Below, piece after piece: positions 1 to 12,976 of a DNA stretch of 64,000 nt. The translations under genes were made by a program, and so were the position numbers. The notes below the pieces were generated by a model. That model did no database searches. It was not told the origin of the DNA and saw only the letters and a list, made by a program, of their open reading frames with translations. The stretch is taken from NCBI GenBank assembly GCA_003024785.1, contig PUQB01000215.1, positions 327,501 to 391,500 of the forward strand, in the 5' to 3' direction. This stretch comes from Selaginella tamariscina. Lineage: Eukaryota > Streptophyta > Lycopodiopsida > Selaginellales > Selaginellaceae. Positions within the stretch are counted from its first letter, which is position 1; each line of letters starts with the position of its first letter.

Positions 1-136
1 GTCCACTTCTTTCTGTGTATTATTTTTGTATATTCGGGTTTATACAAGTGTGTGTGCGTTTTTATATGATTTGTATTCATAGTGTATTATTTTGCAGAAG
101 GACGATTTAATTAAACAAGGAGATCGAATCATTAGT

Positions 137-3100
137 ATGGAGTCGTCGTCAAATTCTGGGTAAGAATTAAAATAAACTCTGTTATACTCAGATATGTGCT
201 TGAACTAATCATTTTTTTATTCAGATGTGGAATTGAGGTGACATTAAAGACGAGAGCAGGAGAAGAGATGGGCAGGGGGATTCTGGAATCAACTTGGCCA
301 TATTTCAAACTAAACGGGAAGCGCATTGGAACAACCATGGTTGCTGTCAAACTAACCTCTGTCACATCGCATGGACAAGCAAAACAATGGAAAGTGGGTG
401 TGCTAGTCAAGCATCCGAAAGCATGCTGTGAACCCAGATTGAACGATGCTCGACACATATGCCTTGTTCCATCCAATGTCACGTTCTCGGATCCAGAGGT
501 CGCCAGTTACAACATTAATTTCGGGTGGTTTTGTCGACTTGTGGATAATGACGTTCACGTGTTCACTAATGATGTTGACCGTGGAGTTCTTCTTCAACTC
601 AACGAAAGCCCATCTATGGAGGGGATCCACTGGATGTCTACTTCGAAGATCTTCAGACTCATCGAGTAGGTGTATTCTCAGGAGATATTGCTTCACAATA
701 CAGAAAATCACAAGTGGAGCAATCGTCCCTCTTCACATTGAAGAAGAACACAGCGACATCATAAAGGAGATTGAGAGGGTGGCTTGGTCTCAGGTTCTTT
801 ACAGATCACGTTCAATTTGCTTAGCAAATTTCGGGAGCTGGAAGAGTGTGCCGAGAACATTAGAACAGCATCAATCGGGGATCACACATGTTGATTCGGA
901 TCGTAGAAGAAAATCATTAGTCGTTTTGTCAGCTGCACCTGTGGCGTCCCATGCTGCAATAAGCCACAAGGAAATGATGTTGGATGATAGGATTTACAGT
1001 GTAGGGTTAAGTATTGCAGCGTCAACCCAAACTTCAATTACAGGCCACTCAATCAGGAACGTGTAGCTGAGCTCATGGAGAAGATGAAGGACGACAATTC
1101 TTACACCGTTCCACATAATGCTGTTTTGTGCGCATACTACGAGAGAAACAAAGGCGCTGACAAAGTGTGGATCACAACACCGGAACAAATGAGGAAGGTT
1201 CAGACGGAGAATAGAAAATCAGTTAAGTACTACATCATTAGTGGCCAGCACACAATAACGGCAGCCCAACGACTTCTCGACGAACACAACAAAGGAACGA
1301 TGGCAACAAAACTTTCCGAGCATACCCGTGAGAAGCTGACGAAAAGATCGGCGTTTTTAGCGAAGCCGAATCTCACAATCGAGCAGTACCATAAGTTATC
1401 GGCGGAATGGGACGCTGCAGACACCAACCACTACAACAGCAAAATATGGGAGAAGTTCAAACACACGCGAGCCGTGTGGGAATCTCTTCAGCGACCACAA
1501 AGAGCTACCGCAGGGAATACACAATCTGCGGACTACCGGGTAAGCAAATTGTTTGGGCGGGATTTATCTCGCCGGTATATTAATCTGTCTTTTTCTCAGA
1601 GAGTTGAAGAAATTGTAGCAGTTGATTTTGCCCAGGTGGGCGGGAAGGAAACATCCTTTTGATGATGTTGATTTCTTGTCCCGAGGATAGGATCTTTGCG
1701 AAATGGTTGGGGATTATGGAATCCTTTGCAAAAGGAACACTGAAGAAGAAGCAGACAAGTGAAGTGGAGCCCTCAAGAAGTCTGCAAAGAAACCCAGTAA
1801 GACGCCGAAGGCTAAGTCTGTTCAATCTATAAAGGATGTAGACAACGATTTCAAGCTCACATGGTTGAAGCCTTTAAATGGAACAACGATGGAGGAGATG
1901 GAAGTCTTGGCTGATTTGGTGATTGATGGCAAATTACAGATTAACAACAGCAGCCCCACCTCTCCTTTTCATCTCAAGGCAATGGAGTTGAAGACGGTCA
2001 GGCACTTCAAGGAGTGGTTGGGAATACACTGCCACAAACTGGGTTGGATTTCGGCTTCAACATACGAAGAGGTCAGCAAATATTTGCATGTGACAAATGA
2101 TGATATGCTTGTCGAATGGGTGAATCAATCGGAAGATCTGGGCAAGAATCTATTGCACGCCAACGCCAAAAGGAGAACATTGCGATGACGCCTTCTCTTA
2201 TGGCAGTCCTTCAGCAGCGGAGAACCGAGTTGAACCTTATAAAGGAGGATGCTACGAATCACGACAAGCCCTACAGATGTTTGTTGTTGGATTCGGAGAC
2301 TTTATGGGGTACCATCACTGCTTGTAGGAAACCGTTTCAATTGTTCGTGATGGATCGGCGGGTGTCAAAAAATCCTTCGACAGACAGGACACTAGAGGAT
2401 TTGGTGGAGAAACTTAGTCGTGCAAGTATGTACAAAGAAGGTATTTATTATTGAATTCATACTTGCACTCTTGACTGATATCTACGTTTTCAGGTATTTA
2501 TTTCTTGATTCTTGCTCATGTCACCGATACCTTTGCCTTCTCCTTTGCCAAGAGGAATAAACATCGTTGGACAGGATTTTATATGAATGATGCTGATCCG
2601 AAGTGCATTGATTCGGTTGTTCACTTGGTTGTTAGGAATGCGCCAAACAGTTTCAAACTTCAAATGACTGGCCAGGCATCTGTTTGCACTCCAACGGCCC
2701 TGAACCTCCATCCGATACACCGATAGGTGAGAGTGACGTATTCGGCAATGTACGTTATCCAAACATCAAAGTCAAGCGGCACGGAGCATCGTCAACTTGA
2801 TCAGGGGTCCTCACAGTGATGCGTGGGTTTTTGACTACTGCACTAGGGGGTCCGTCTTGAAGGAGTGTTACCTTCGGCATACATGTGTGTTTGCCGTTGA
2901 AAAGGATAAGACCATGGTTGAGGACCTGAACAAGTGGATAGATAGGTTCTCAACTGAGTACCCCAACGAATCCATAAAGGAGTATTTGAGAAAGTTCCCT
3001 CCAGATAAGTGCGATAGCTCTGAAGGAATCTGGTTCAATGTCGGAGTCTGAGACGAACTTCAATCAGATATTAGACCGGAAGTTATCTCGAGGAGTACAG

Positions 3101-3237
3101 AACATTCGCACACTCCATTACCCATGGAAACATCAATAGAAGATGCAGAAGATCTTGAACCATCTCACAAGCGGCTTAGACCTTCTTCGCCTCACTCAGA
3201 AGGTAATAGCGAAGAAGAATTGTTAATGAATTCTTAG
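137..3237 (+). pseudogene. Broken ParB-like / methyltransferase-like gene
   Basis: Exon 1 starts at ATG 137 and ends at a GT donor at 160; exon 2 opens at 225 after a TTATTCAG acceptor and reads in phase to about 669. Later coding blocks lie at about 690-1005, 1018-1539, 1600-1660, 1768-2188, 2190-2454, 2490-2790 and 2797-3237. Two GT-AG introns are clear (1540-1599 and about 2440-2494). Block 1018-1539 reads like a ParB/Srx fold: an NPNFNYRPL start, a VAELM helix, then a SGQHT box near 1240-1254. Block 2797-3048 resembles motif I of a SAM-dependent DNA methyltransferase (VFDYCTRGS followed by FAVEKDK), with the usual glycines degraded. The tail after 3052 is acidic with a basic SHKRLRP patch. 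Blocks are joined by shifts near 2188 and 2790 and a TGA at 3049-3051, so I call it a pseudogene. The function is inferred from short motifs only; the first 150 residues are unrecognised. Confidence 0.45.
1540..1599 (+). other. Intron carrying a degenerate GGATTAATCC-type palindrome
   Basis: This is a GT-AG intron (GTAAGC donor, TTTTTCTCAG acceptor) in the ParB-like gene. Its middle reads GGGCGGGATTTATCTCGCC, an imperfect form of the GGCGGGATTAATCCCGCC palindrome arrayed at 22.2-23.0 kb and 33.0-33.7 kb. A nearly identical degenerate version (GGGCAGGATTTATCTCG) is found at about 22494-22510. Confidence 0.55.
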
Positions 3238-3415
3238 AGTGACGAATAGTTGTAAATGAGTGTAACATAAGGCATTTTTGTATATTTCTTTATATTTGTA
3301 CAGAAAATAAATTCTCAAGGATTAATGAAGCTTTTAGTTCAAACATGGGTCACACATTAACAAGGTAAATAATATACCTTGATAATTTTAAGGTCAGCTA
3401 ATTATCATTTTGCAG

Positions 3416-4408
3416 ATGTAATGAAACAATTGAGAACATGGATTTTCAGCATTGGCATGAGGTAAGAGAGGGGTTTGGCGACAATTTCTTGTGCCACATG
3501 TCAGAATGACAGAGTTCATGCAGGAAATGGATAATAATGCAGCTCAAAACATCGTTACCATGGGGGCCACTTCAGTTTTTTCATCATCATTTTTATTGGC
3601 TTCAGTTCCGAAATCAATTTCTTCAGCGCATGCAATATCTGAATCTTGTAAGGATGATGTACAATTAAATGATGAAGGGATAGGCAACGAGATAGTGGCA
3701 ACGGATAAATGTGAAAGGGAGCAAACAAGTGATTTGCAAAGTATTCAAGAGGCAACGCTATCTCATGTTACTCATGGCCATATTGTGTTGTTGGATGTCA
3801 ATGGTGTTCTGCTTCATCGACAAAGGCCCGAGGATAGGAAAAAAGAAATCAAACAAGGAGATTTCATTCCTTGTCATGGTAAATTTCGATATGATATTAT
3901 TTTTCGTCCAGGGTTGGATCGTCTCTTTCAAAAGCTTAAGGAGATGGGTGCGCTTGTGGGGATTTGGTCATGCATTCATAACTTAACACCGCTGTTGAAT
4001 TTGCTTAAGAAACATTGTAGTGTTGCAGAAGAGGTGATTCGTAAAGATTGGATTTTTGACCAGCGAATATGTTATAAACCTCTCGAATTTCACAATATAA
4101 GAAAGGAAAGCAAGCCATACTTCTTCAAGAATGAAAGAATAATTGGGACTCATGGGGAGATCAGTCGCTTAAGGATAATGAAGAATGCACATATCTTAGT
4201 AGTAGACGACTCTCCTCAGAAGGCTATGCTCAACCAAAACATTGCTTGTATTCATCCAATCACTTTCGATCCATATTCTGATACCGATATCATGGATGAG
4301 CTAGTGAACTACTTGGATACGTGCCTCAGAAAGAAGAATCTCGAAAATTTTTTGAGCAGTATCCACCGTATCATACATTTCCTGAAGCTTTTCTTTCTCG
4401 TGATTTGA
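3416..4408 (+). CDS. FCP1/SCP-like (NIF-domain) HAD phosphatase
   Basis: The reading frame is open to TGA at 4406; the first ATG in it is at 3506. The NIF/HAD domain fills roughly 3770-4330. Motif I reads VLLDVNGVLLHR, with N where the catalytic DxD pattern has its second Asp; DxNG variants occur in plant NIF-like proteins. A WSC motif follows near 3966, a conserved KD lysine near 4045, and VVDDSP (HAD motif III) near 4200. The family dephosphorylates phosphoserine, classically in the RNA polymerase II C-terminal domain, and is usually nuclear. A possible upstream exon at 3416-3460 lies between a TTTTGCAG acceptor and a GAG/GTAAGAG donor, leaving a 43 bp intron that ends at CATGTCAG before 3504; this is tentative. 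The first 90 residues have low complexity. No frame breaks are visible, so it may be functional, but the Asp-to-Asn change leaves activity uncertain. Confidence 0.7.
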
Positions 4409-4957
4409 ATTTTATAAAATGAAGGATAGCAACCGGGCGCTTTATAATATTATTCTTAAGGAACGTCATTTTTAGATGAGCCTTTATGCAGACCTTCTTA
4501 TTACATCTTATGTATTAACAAGGATGGCAACTCCCAATTGCATTCGTGAGAGTGTTAGTGGTGGCAACAACATCAAGATATTGACCAAAATGATTTGATT
4601 AATCCGGAGAGTGATGATTTAGACAAAATGAGGAGATTTCTCTGTATGGTAGGAAGAAAGTATTTATAAAAAATTAACATGTTGATAAGAAAATGATTTC
4701 ATTTGTAATTATGTTTGATAGTATTTCTTCATTATTGTAAACTATTTTTAGAATAATATGAATATTCTAAGATATTTTAGGAATATTCCTTACTAAGTAA
4801 GGTTATTGAAGGATTAATTAATTAATTAATTAATATTTAAGGCTTAATTACATATTAATTAAATGATTAATTAATAATTAAAACTTAAGTATTAATTAGT
4901 AATTTATTTTATATTCCCATTTTCACGTATCATGCCCACTTTAGTTACAACGTGCAT
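4409..4957. other. AT-rich intergenic spacer
   Basis: It contains the 3' flank of the phosphatase gene and ATTAATTA-rich low-complexity sequence. I see no open frame, terminal repeats or structural RNA. Confidence 0.6.
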
Positions 4958-7290
4958 AAATAAATCTATAAAAATTGTAATGAAATAGAATGAATAAAAT
5001 AAATATATATTTAATATACAAAAATTGAAATGTTTATATGTATGGTCACAATGGGAACCCTAAAAAAAAAATGTTAATAAACATGGTTGTGGGCTTAACT
5101 ATTTAATAAAAGTTAACAACCTTTAACTCAATTGTTATGTTTAACTTGATAAGTTTATCCCTAAGCTAAATAAATTCTTAACTCAGTTATTATTCTTAAC
5201 TTAATGAATTTATTCTTAAGCTCTTAAGTTTACTCATGCATGGGTTTAATTATTTAATAACCCTTAACTTAATTATTATCCTTGGTGAGTTTATCCTAAG
5301 TTGCACCTTTAACCTAATTGTTATCCTTAACCTTGTAATTTAACTTTCACTTTCTCTCTTTTACAACTTAAATTACTGTATATGATAATTTAATTAACCC
5401 TTTTTTAAGTTACTATGTATGTATAATAACTTTTCTCTTAACTATATTATTTGTATGTGATCTCTTTTTCTCAAGTTATTGTGTATGTAATAACTTAACC
5501 CTCTCCCTTTTTATTTAATATGTTTAAAGAGTCCTACAACTTAAATTAACTCTTTGCCTAATTCTTTTTTTCTTAATTTATTATATATATGTAATAACTT
5601 AACACACACTCTCTCTATAATACGTTTGAAGAGTCTTACAATTTAAATTAATTCTCTTTATAACTCTCTCTCAAATTACTATGTTGATAACTTAATTTTC
5701 TCTCTCTACCTCCCTCTTTTAACTTATTATGTATATGTGATAACATATATGCTTTAATGGACCGTTAACTGTTATCTTTAACTTAGTGAGTTTATCGTTA
5801 AGCTCCTAGGTTTACCTATGTAAATTTATTTATTTATTTAACAACCTTTATTTAATAACATTTTTAATAAAATAACCTTTTATTTATTTAATAACCTTTG
5901 TTGAATAACTTTTTTAATTAAATAATCCTTATTTACTTAACTATTGAATAAATTTATGTGGCCATGCCCAATGGTGGAGGCTTAATTATTTAATAATAAT
6001 TAACTATTTAATAGACCCTTAACTTAATTATTATTTTTAACATGGTGAATTTATTCTTAAGCTTTTATGTTTGAGCTTAATTATTTAATGATCTTTTTAT
6101 TCTTAAGTTAAACCCTTAACCCAATTGTTATTTTAATATGGTAAGTTAACTCTTTCTCTCTCTCTTAGATGTTCTAAGAGTCTTACAACTTAAGTTATTA
6201 TATGTGATATATGTATGTGATAATTTTTTTCTTAACTTTTCAAGTTAGTGTATATGTAATAACTTAATTCCTTTCATGTGTGTCTCTCTCAAGTTACTAT
6301 GTGGATGTGATAATTATATATATATATATATATATCTCACACACACAAACATTGTTAAACTCATGCATAATTCATATGTATTTATTCTGTGTATGTGATA
6401 ATTTAACTCTCTTTTTAAATTATTATATGTATATAATAACTTAATTCTCTCTTTTTTTAAAACTTTTTCTCTCTTAAATTACTTTGTGTATGTAATAATT
6501 TAGCTCTCTCTCAAGTTACTATGTGTATGTGATAACTATCTTTTTCCCTCTCCACACACATGTTAAACCCATGCCTAATTCATATGTAGTGTTGTATGTG
6601 ACCTCTCCTTAATTCTCTCTTTTTGAAGTTATTGCATGTGTATGATACACTTTCTCTCTCAAATTGTTATATGTATGTGATAACTTAACAAACACTATTT
6701 CTCTTTTAAATTATTATGTGTATGTGATAATATAACTCTTTTTTTTAAAGTTATTGTGTGTACGTGATAACTTAACATACCTTTTTATTAAAGTAACTTT
6801 TTATTTACTTAATAACCTTTGTTAAATAACCTTTTTAACTAAATAATTTTTATTTACCTAGCAAATAACATTTATTTAGTTGGTGACTGTCCATTTCAGA
6901 ATTTAGGGTACTATTGAATTGAATGTGAGTTTAGATAACCGTGATACACACACACACACAATAACTTATTATATAAGATACTTTGTATATGAAATAGAGA
7001 ATATATATATTTACATCTATCGACATGCACGTATCTATACTTTAGAATTTCTTAGTTTATTATAATATGCTTAATTATAGTTGAAGGTAATACAATAATT
7101 TTAAACTTAATTAATTATCTATTGAAATGTTTAGTGAGTGTGTGTGCGCATGTGTGTGCCTATGTAAATGAAGCCACATACAAGTGTATGTGTGTTTATG
7201 TATATACATCTATGGGTTCATAAAAATCCAGCATATATATATAAGCCATATATATTACTAAACTTTCTATGAAGTATATGTTTTGAAATT

Positions 7291-7338
<48 letters not shown>

Positions 7339-8447
7339 ATATATATATAAGGTTTAAAATGAATTAGGTTTTCTTTATAATATTCATCTAATATTAATTT
7401 ATGTTTAATATTAGCTTGAATTAATTAATTTTAATTTATTGTATTAACTAATCAAACCAGTAAGAATTATTTATGATGTCTACGTTGTACACATAGACAA
7501 CCATTTTGATAATGTGCATTTATGTAATTACATAGATGAACTGCTATAATTAACTCAGAATAATTTATAATTAACTCAGAAAATTTTTAAATGATATCTT
7601 ACGATACCGCGTGTATCCAATATAATAACAACAACAAAAGGAGTAAGCTGGCTAACGGTAACATACAGAAGTATGATTGACAATACCCGTATATTCAGCA
7701 CCATCTCCTCCAGTGGATTATTATTTCTTTTTAAAAACCAATTATCCACCTGAATATTTTGCGTGCACCACTTGTATCATCACATGTTGACGCATTAAGC
7801 ACAAGCCTTCGCACTTGCAAACCTGGCCAAACTCCCAGCTCAAGCTGTGTCTTCGGTTTATTAACATTACGTTTTGAGGTAAGAAAATAAATGTTGTGGG
7901 AAAAAAAGAAGTGGAAAATCAGCTCTAATCCAAACTATCTTCTGAATCATTTGAGTCAGCAACATGAAAGGTATTTTTTATATGTGCATATGTATAAAGT
8001 GTGTATATAATATAATGTTTTTGATGTATCTTATAGATTATCACCGATAAAGTGAATATAACTTAAATACATAACCTTCTGGATCCTCTTGGACAATACT
8101 CTAATACACAACTCTGGGAGGTAAGTAATATTGTGAGAGAGAGAGAAAGAGAGAGAGAAAAGTGTCTTTTGGTTGAAAGTTTACTTTGTTGAAGTAGCAT
8201 GACGTCAACAAAGTAAGTATGACGTTTCTATATAATATTCAGTTTCAATATTATTGTTTAGTTTAAATGGGTACAAACAGGACACATGCATGCACACACA
8301 GACACAGAGCTTATATATAAAATATGTGTATCGTATCTAATTCCCTTTATATATATAGTGTGTGAGGCAAGTGTATAATACATCTTTGGGTATATGTGTA
8401 TGCATAAATAAGTTACTGATCAGAAAGTTAAATAGAGCACTTTCATG
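4958..8447. repeat. 3.4 kb direct repeat, copy 1
   Basis: It matches 18553-21885 in the same orientation almost end to end, with scattered substitutions and short indels. Much of it (about 5.1-6.85 kb) is a degenerate series of 40-60 bp units of the type AACTTAATTATTATCCTTAAC and GTGTATGTGATAACTTAAC, with CT and AT microsatellites. About 7640-7890 holds more complex, exon-like sequence that ends at a GAG/GTAAGA donor-like site, but its frames are short. Similarity ends at about 8447, where copy 2 runs into the inverted-repeat transposon. It is either a segmental duplication or two copies of an uncharacterised repeat. Confidence 0.85.
7296..7349. repeat. (TA)n microsatellite
   Basis: This is an almost uninterrupted TA dinucleotide run inside the direct repeat. 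It is much shorter in the other copy (about 20804-20822), as expected from slippage. Confidence 0.9.
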
Positions 8448-8964
8448 TTTATATCAATACACATGTATACACACATAATATAATACGGCTAATATATGCT
8501 ATGTATATACATATAATGTGTGTTGTGTGACCCTATGTTAGTTTCAACGTGGTATATATCTATGCTTGTGTGTGAGATGAATAAAGATCTTATTGTATTA
8601 TAATTCTGGATTATTAAATATATATGATAAAATCTTACTTCAGTGTGGATAAATAATGAGATGTTTAATGTATCTATGTATACATATTTACTTTATCCAT
8701 GCATATATGTATAGTGTGCAATGTATATTTACATATATAAGTCGGATATTTACCCAAAAACACATGCGTGACATTTTGTCTGCTTATGTGTGTATGTGTA
8801 GTGTACATGATACATAAATATTAATTAGTTGAGGGTGATGGCTATAACAATGTGTTACATTAACTTATGTAAGATACATATATATACAAGTATGTGTAAT
8901 TATCAATATATTATACTAACTGTATATTAGGTGGAACATGTGCTACTTTGTGATAGCTTCAAAA

Positions 8965-9032
<68 letters not shown>

Positions 9033-9146
9033 TGAAATGATTTAATTAATATCATTAAAATATATTTGGTGTGGTGTTAGTGCATGTTGAAATGATTTTA
9101 TTTTTAGTCATTATAAATTTAATATTGCAAAAAATTGCCATTTAAA
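8448..9146. other. AT-rich non-coding spacer
   Basis: It contains (TA)n then (GT)n runs at about 8970-9032 and otherwise AT-rich sequence. There is no supported gene. Confidence 0.6.
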
Positions 9147-9421
9147 AAGTAAGTGATTGTTTTTTAGATTAACCACTTTTATAGCCACTTTTTATAAAAT
9201 TACATCCTGAACCACAAGAAAAACCACAAAAAAAAATCAAGTGGTTGTTCTTCAGACTAACCACTACAAAAATCACATGTTAAAATTATATTTTCATCAT
9301 TATGTAAGCTATCAAATAGTTAAAACAAAGTCATTTAAAAAACCATAACAAAAACTATATTAAAAGTAATTTTTAAAGTGGTTAGTCTAAAATATAACCA
9401 CTTGGTTCTTTTTTGTGGCTT
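9147..9421. mobile_element. Foldback MITE-like element
   Basis: A module made of AGACTAACCACT next to CAAGTGGTT and a CCAC-rich strand occurs three times: at about 9147-9195 and 9221-9275 in one orientation and at about 9371-9421 inverted. The inner and outer copies can form a long hairpin. There is no coding capacity. Terminal boundaries and target duplication are not clear, so the superfamily is unassigned. Confidence 0.5.
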
Positions 9422-11084
9422 TTTTTACAAAAGCTACATTTTTTACTATCTTGTGTTCATACCCCTACTGTGACCCATTGTTCAAATTTCAAATCCAAAA
9501 AAGATGTATTAATTATCTCATTTGAAATGCATATGGGTAATGCAAATATAATTACTGCCTCTATGAAATTAGATCTCCAAAACAATTAAATAATTAGTCA
9601 TTATTCCACTTTTATACTTACACTACCACAAACATTTTAATGTTAAACTCGAAATTTTCATAAATTCCCCATGTTCTTGAGTTTCTCTTTAAAATGAATT
9701 TTGTTAAGGGCAACACCATTGTTAAGCATAAGATCATCCATGCCATTCATTGTCCTACAAAATCCTTAAGTTCTTTAATGAGTAAATCTTTGAATTTTAA
9801 AATAAAACCCTAATTAATTAAAAAAGTCACAATAGATCTCTTAATGTGTGAAGTATGTCAAGCAATTAAACATGGAGGGGTGATGCACATGAGGCAGATC
9901 ATGTTCACTTGCTTAATGAAATGAAAAAAAAAAAATCAGATTGTGTTAGTGTTTACTAAGTGACACTTCAAAAAATACACATTCCCTTATATACACTACT
10001 AACATAAAGTCTCCTTAATAATACACATAACATACACCATAATATATGATTAGCTAGGTACATAAAAGAAAAACAGTTTAAAACAACATCTATAAATTAA
10101 TTATGTCAGTAAAAAATCATACAATGCAAAAGTTTAGAATCAATGTATTTTTATCAAGTATGCTTCAAAACAAGGTTGCTATGAGTACTCAATTAATTTC
10201 ATAATTTTTACAAAAAAGAAAAACAAAAACTTCATGGTTGAAGCATACTTATTCTAAAGAACTATTGAACTTCTATGTTTTTTTCTCGTATAATGTAGTT
10301 ATTTAGATGTTTAAAATATTAGAGAGTTTAAATTAAACATGTGCCCAGACAATTTAAATTAAACCACTAATATGAATTAATCAGCTGGAGTTTTGTCTTT
10401 TCTTGAGTCTACATTGTACATACATGCATAAGTGGAGCAGGAAAGTATCGTGTGCTCTACGTGCTTGGCGTGTGTGTTGTGTGGATGTTTGTGTGCGTGT
10501 GTGACTTGTGAACACTTTATAAGTCTTGTGTTTCTAGTGCCCACTTAAACATAGAGTGACATGTGAGTCCATGAATAAGTATATGTTAAATATGGAGAGG
10601 TATTTCAAGGAACAAGTTCAGACATAGAGATAAACATTCAGCTTTGAGCTGTCCCACACTAAGGTGTATCAAGTCTCTCTTCTAGGGTTCTAAGTCTAGC
10701 TGGAAACCCTAGGTTAGTAAGGAAAATCAAATTAAATATACGTTTATGATTAAATAATTTAAATAAATATTTTTTAATAATTTTATATGTTTTACTCGTA
10801 TTTTCTTAATTTTTTATAAAAATTCATTAATCAAAATTATATATAAATATTTACTAATTAAATTTTAATTTAATTAAAGTTTACAAGTCGTCTAAGTGTA
10901 CCATACCCTAAGTGAGAAATTCTTGATACACTGTAGCGTGAGACCACCCCTTTATGCATCAGATTTACATCCTCCTCTTGAATATTATGAAGTACAAATT
11001 TATTATAAAATGCACACACACACACCCACACAACATCGATTACTGTGTGTCATCTGTCTTACAGTGAGTTTTATAAATGGTAAG

Positions 11085-11140
<56 letters not shown>

Positions 11141-11185
11141 ACACACACAACACTGACTTCAGAAGTTTTGATCTATTAAAACACC
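9422..11185. other. AT-rich region without a supported gene
   Basis: Only AT-rich sequence and microsatellites are visible, including a (CT)n-(CA)n tract at about 11081-11150. Short open frames here are simple-sequence artefacts. Confidence 0.55.
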
Positions 11186-11556
11186 TTCCTCTTGTAATGC
11201 AATCCACACACATGCTTCAGTGCAGCAACAAAGGTTAGGCTGGTTTGCTCGAATCCTTCTGAATACATATGATCCAAGAGGCTCAAAGCTAATGCTCCTT
11301 GACCGATTTCAAACGTATCCTGTGAGCAATGCATTCCATGAGATAGTATCATGCACCGGCATCTCTCAAAGATTGATCTGACTTCATATATGCTCCCACA
11401 TTTGCATACATGTAGATCAAGCTGCTTGCAACGTACACGTTCAGCTCGACTTTGTTCTCAATTGCATATGCGTGGAGAACCTCGTTCAAATGGTGACAAC
11501 CTTGAAGCGCATGAAGATTTTGCAGCTGGTTTGATGAGATGAAAGCCAAGTGCAAG
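11186..11556 (-). pseudogene. PPR gene fragment
   Basis: On the minus strand the segment from 11556 downward encodes a PPR-like unit. It has a hydrophobic helix followed by VLHAYAIENKVELNVYVASS and SLIYMYANVGA, the L2/S-type layout of plant PLS PPR proteins. After a frame shift near 11350 the sequence continues with an MP-x-D-TISWNALLTGY unit, then a stop at about 11310. A shifted frame continues with a unit ending TFVAALKHVCG. Intact family members bind organellar RNA and act in editing or splicing; this piece has a stop and frame shifts and no start or tail, so it is a dead fragment. Confidence 0.65.
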
Positions 11557-12976
11557 ATCTCCTGAAAGATGTTGCTTACCGTGCATCAGCATACGTTGCA
11601 TAGTAAGTGGATAAAACAATATCCTTAGTAACAATAAATTTGTGTTTGTTTTTGTCATTGACCAAAGAACACAAATTATATGAGAACAAAGGAATTCTAA
11701 TGCTTGCCACTTGTTACATTAAGTTCTGTCTGCAATATTCACATGCCACTGTTTAATGGAGGTGTTAACCTTAGAAACTTTAATTTGCACATACAGATTG
11801 TCTCCTATCAAGAGCTCAGTGTTGTTACTCACTATTAAAATAACTATAATTGTTATTTTTATTTTTAATAAATACAAATATCTAATTTAATAATTCTTAA
11901 ACTATATGTACAATCTGGTAAAATACTTAAACCTAGTAATTTTCCTAGGGTAGGTTCTAGTATACAGCCCCCTCTCTTAGTCACAGATAAATTAAATAAC
12001 TAATTATTTTAATGATTTTATATATATTTAAAGGATATAAATTAAAAAGACCTTCAGGATTAATGCATTTCATCTATATACATAACTTGGTATATATAAA
12101 CTTTCTTAAATACATTTTTTTTCTTGATTTTTAATATTTATTAATTAATTAAATTTTAATTAATCACTGGGGCTGTATAATTCCTTTTCCCTATTAAATT
12201 TAAACATTAGCACATGTTTCACTTCATAAATATTTGTTAGCAAAATATATGAATTAAAGACTGCAATATAAATTATTACGGTGTGTTCCGGCGGCTTTTA
12301 CAGAATAATTAGATCGTAGCTATATATATAGAAGATTCACACGCCATACACACACATACACCTAATTATAAATTCAATGTTCATTAGTAATATGTTCAAA
12401 AGGATGTAATACTTAATGCAAATTTATCTGAAGAATAAAACTATTTTTGTATGTTTACCGTTGCAAATTTGAAGTATAGCCAATGTGAAGTGCCTGCACT
12501 GATGTAACAAGAACAATGGCTGTCTAAGGAGAGAAAAGTACCTTGCAAAATTTTGAACCGACACTGGAGATGCTTTTAACCCAGGCATATGCTATATACA
12601 AGGATAAAGAGCAAAGCCGTCTTCTTGAATGTGTTATTCAAGATCATGCAAGTGCTTTTTTTGAGAGCATCTGCTTGAAACCCGTTGATTTTTAAGAAAC
12701 ACCATTATTGCCTCACTCGAGACCCATGATCGGTGTCCTGCATTTTCCCTGTTTGATCTTATTTGCTGGATAAGAGTTCTTATTACACACAGACACGCGC
12801 GCACGCACCCAATGCATTTATCTATGTGGTACTGCATATTCGTTAAACCTCAAATGATCGTGTGAATGCTTCTTGAGATAAGTTTGCATATGATATTACT
12901 GATACTGATCTATATTGTATCAGGTGTGTGTGTGTGTGCGAGAGAGAGAGAGAGATTGATTGAAGGTTACTTTAAT
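11557..12976. other. Mostly non-coding; possible minus-strand exon near 12545-12650
   Basis: The region is largely AT-rich. On the minus strand an open stretch of about 100 bp ends in a consensus donor (CAAG/GTACTT) at about 12549-12556, but no convincing acceptor or recognisable protein was found. It may be an exon of the same unrecognised gene as 14449-14646, or neutral sequence. Confidence 0.25.

Noticed and set aside
7640..7890. Exon-like island in the direct repeat, ending in GAG/GTAAGA
   Set aside because: Coding frames on either strand are short, the two copies differ by frame-changing indels, and no family is recognised; it is reported only as part of the repeat.
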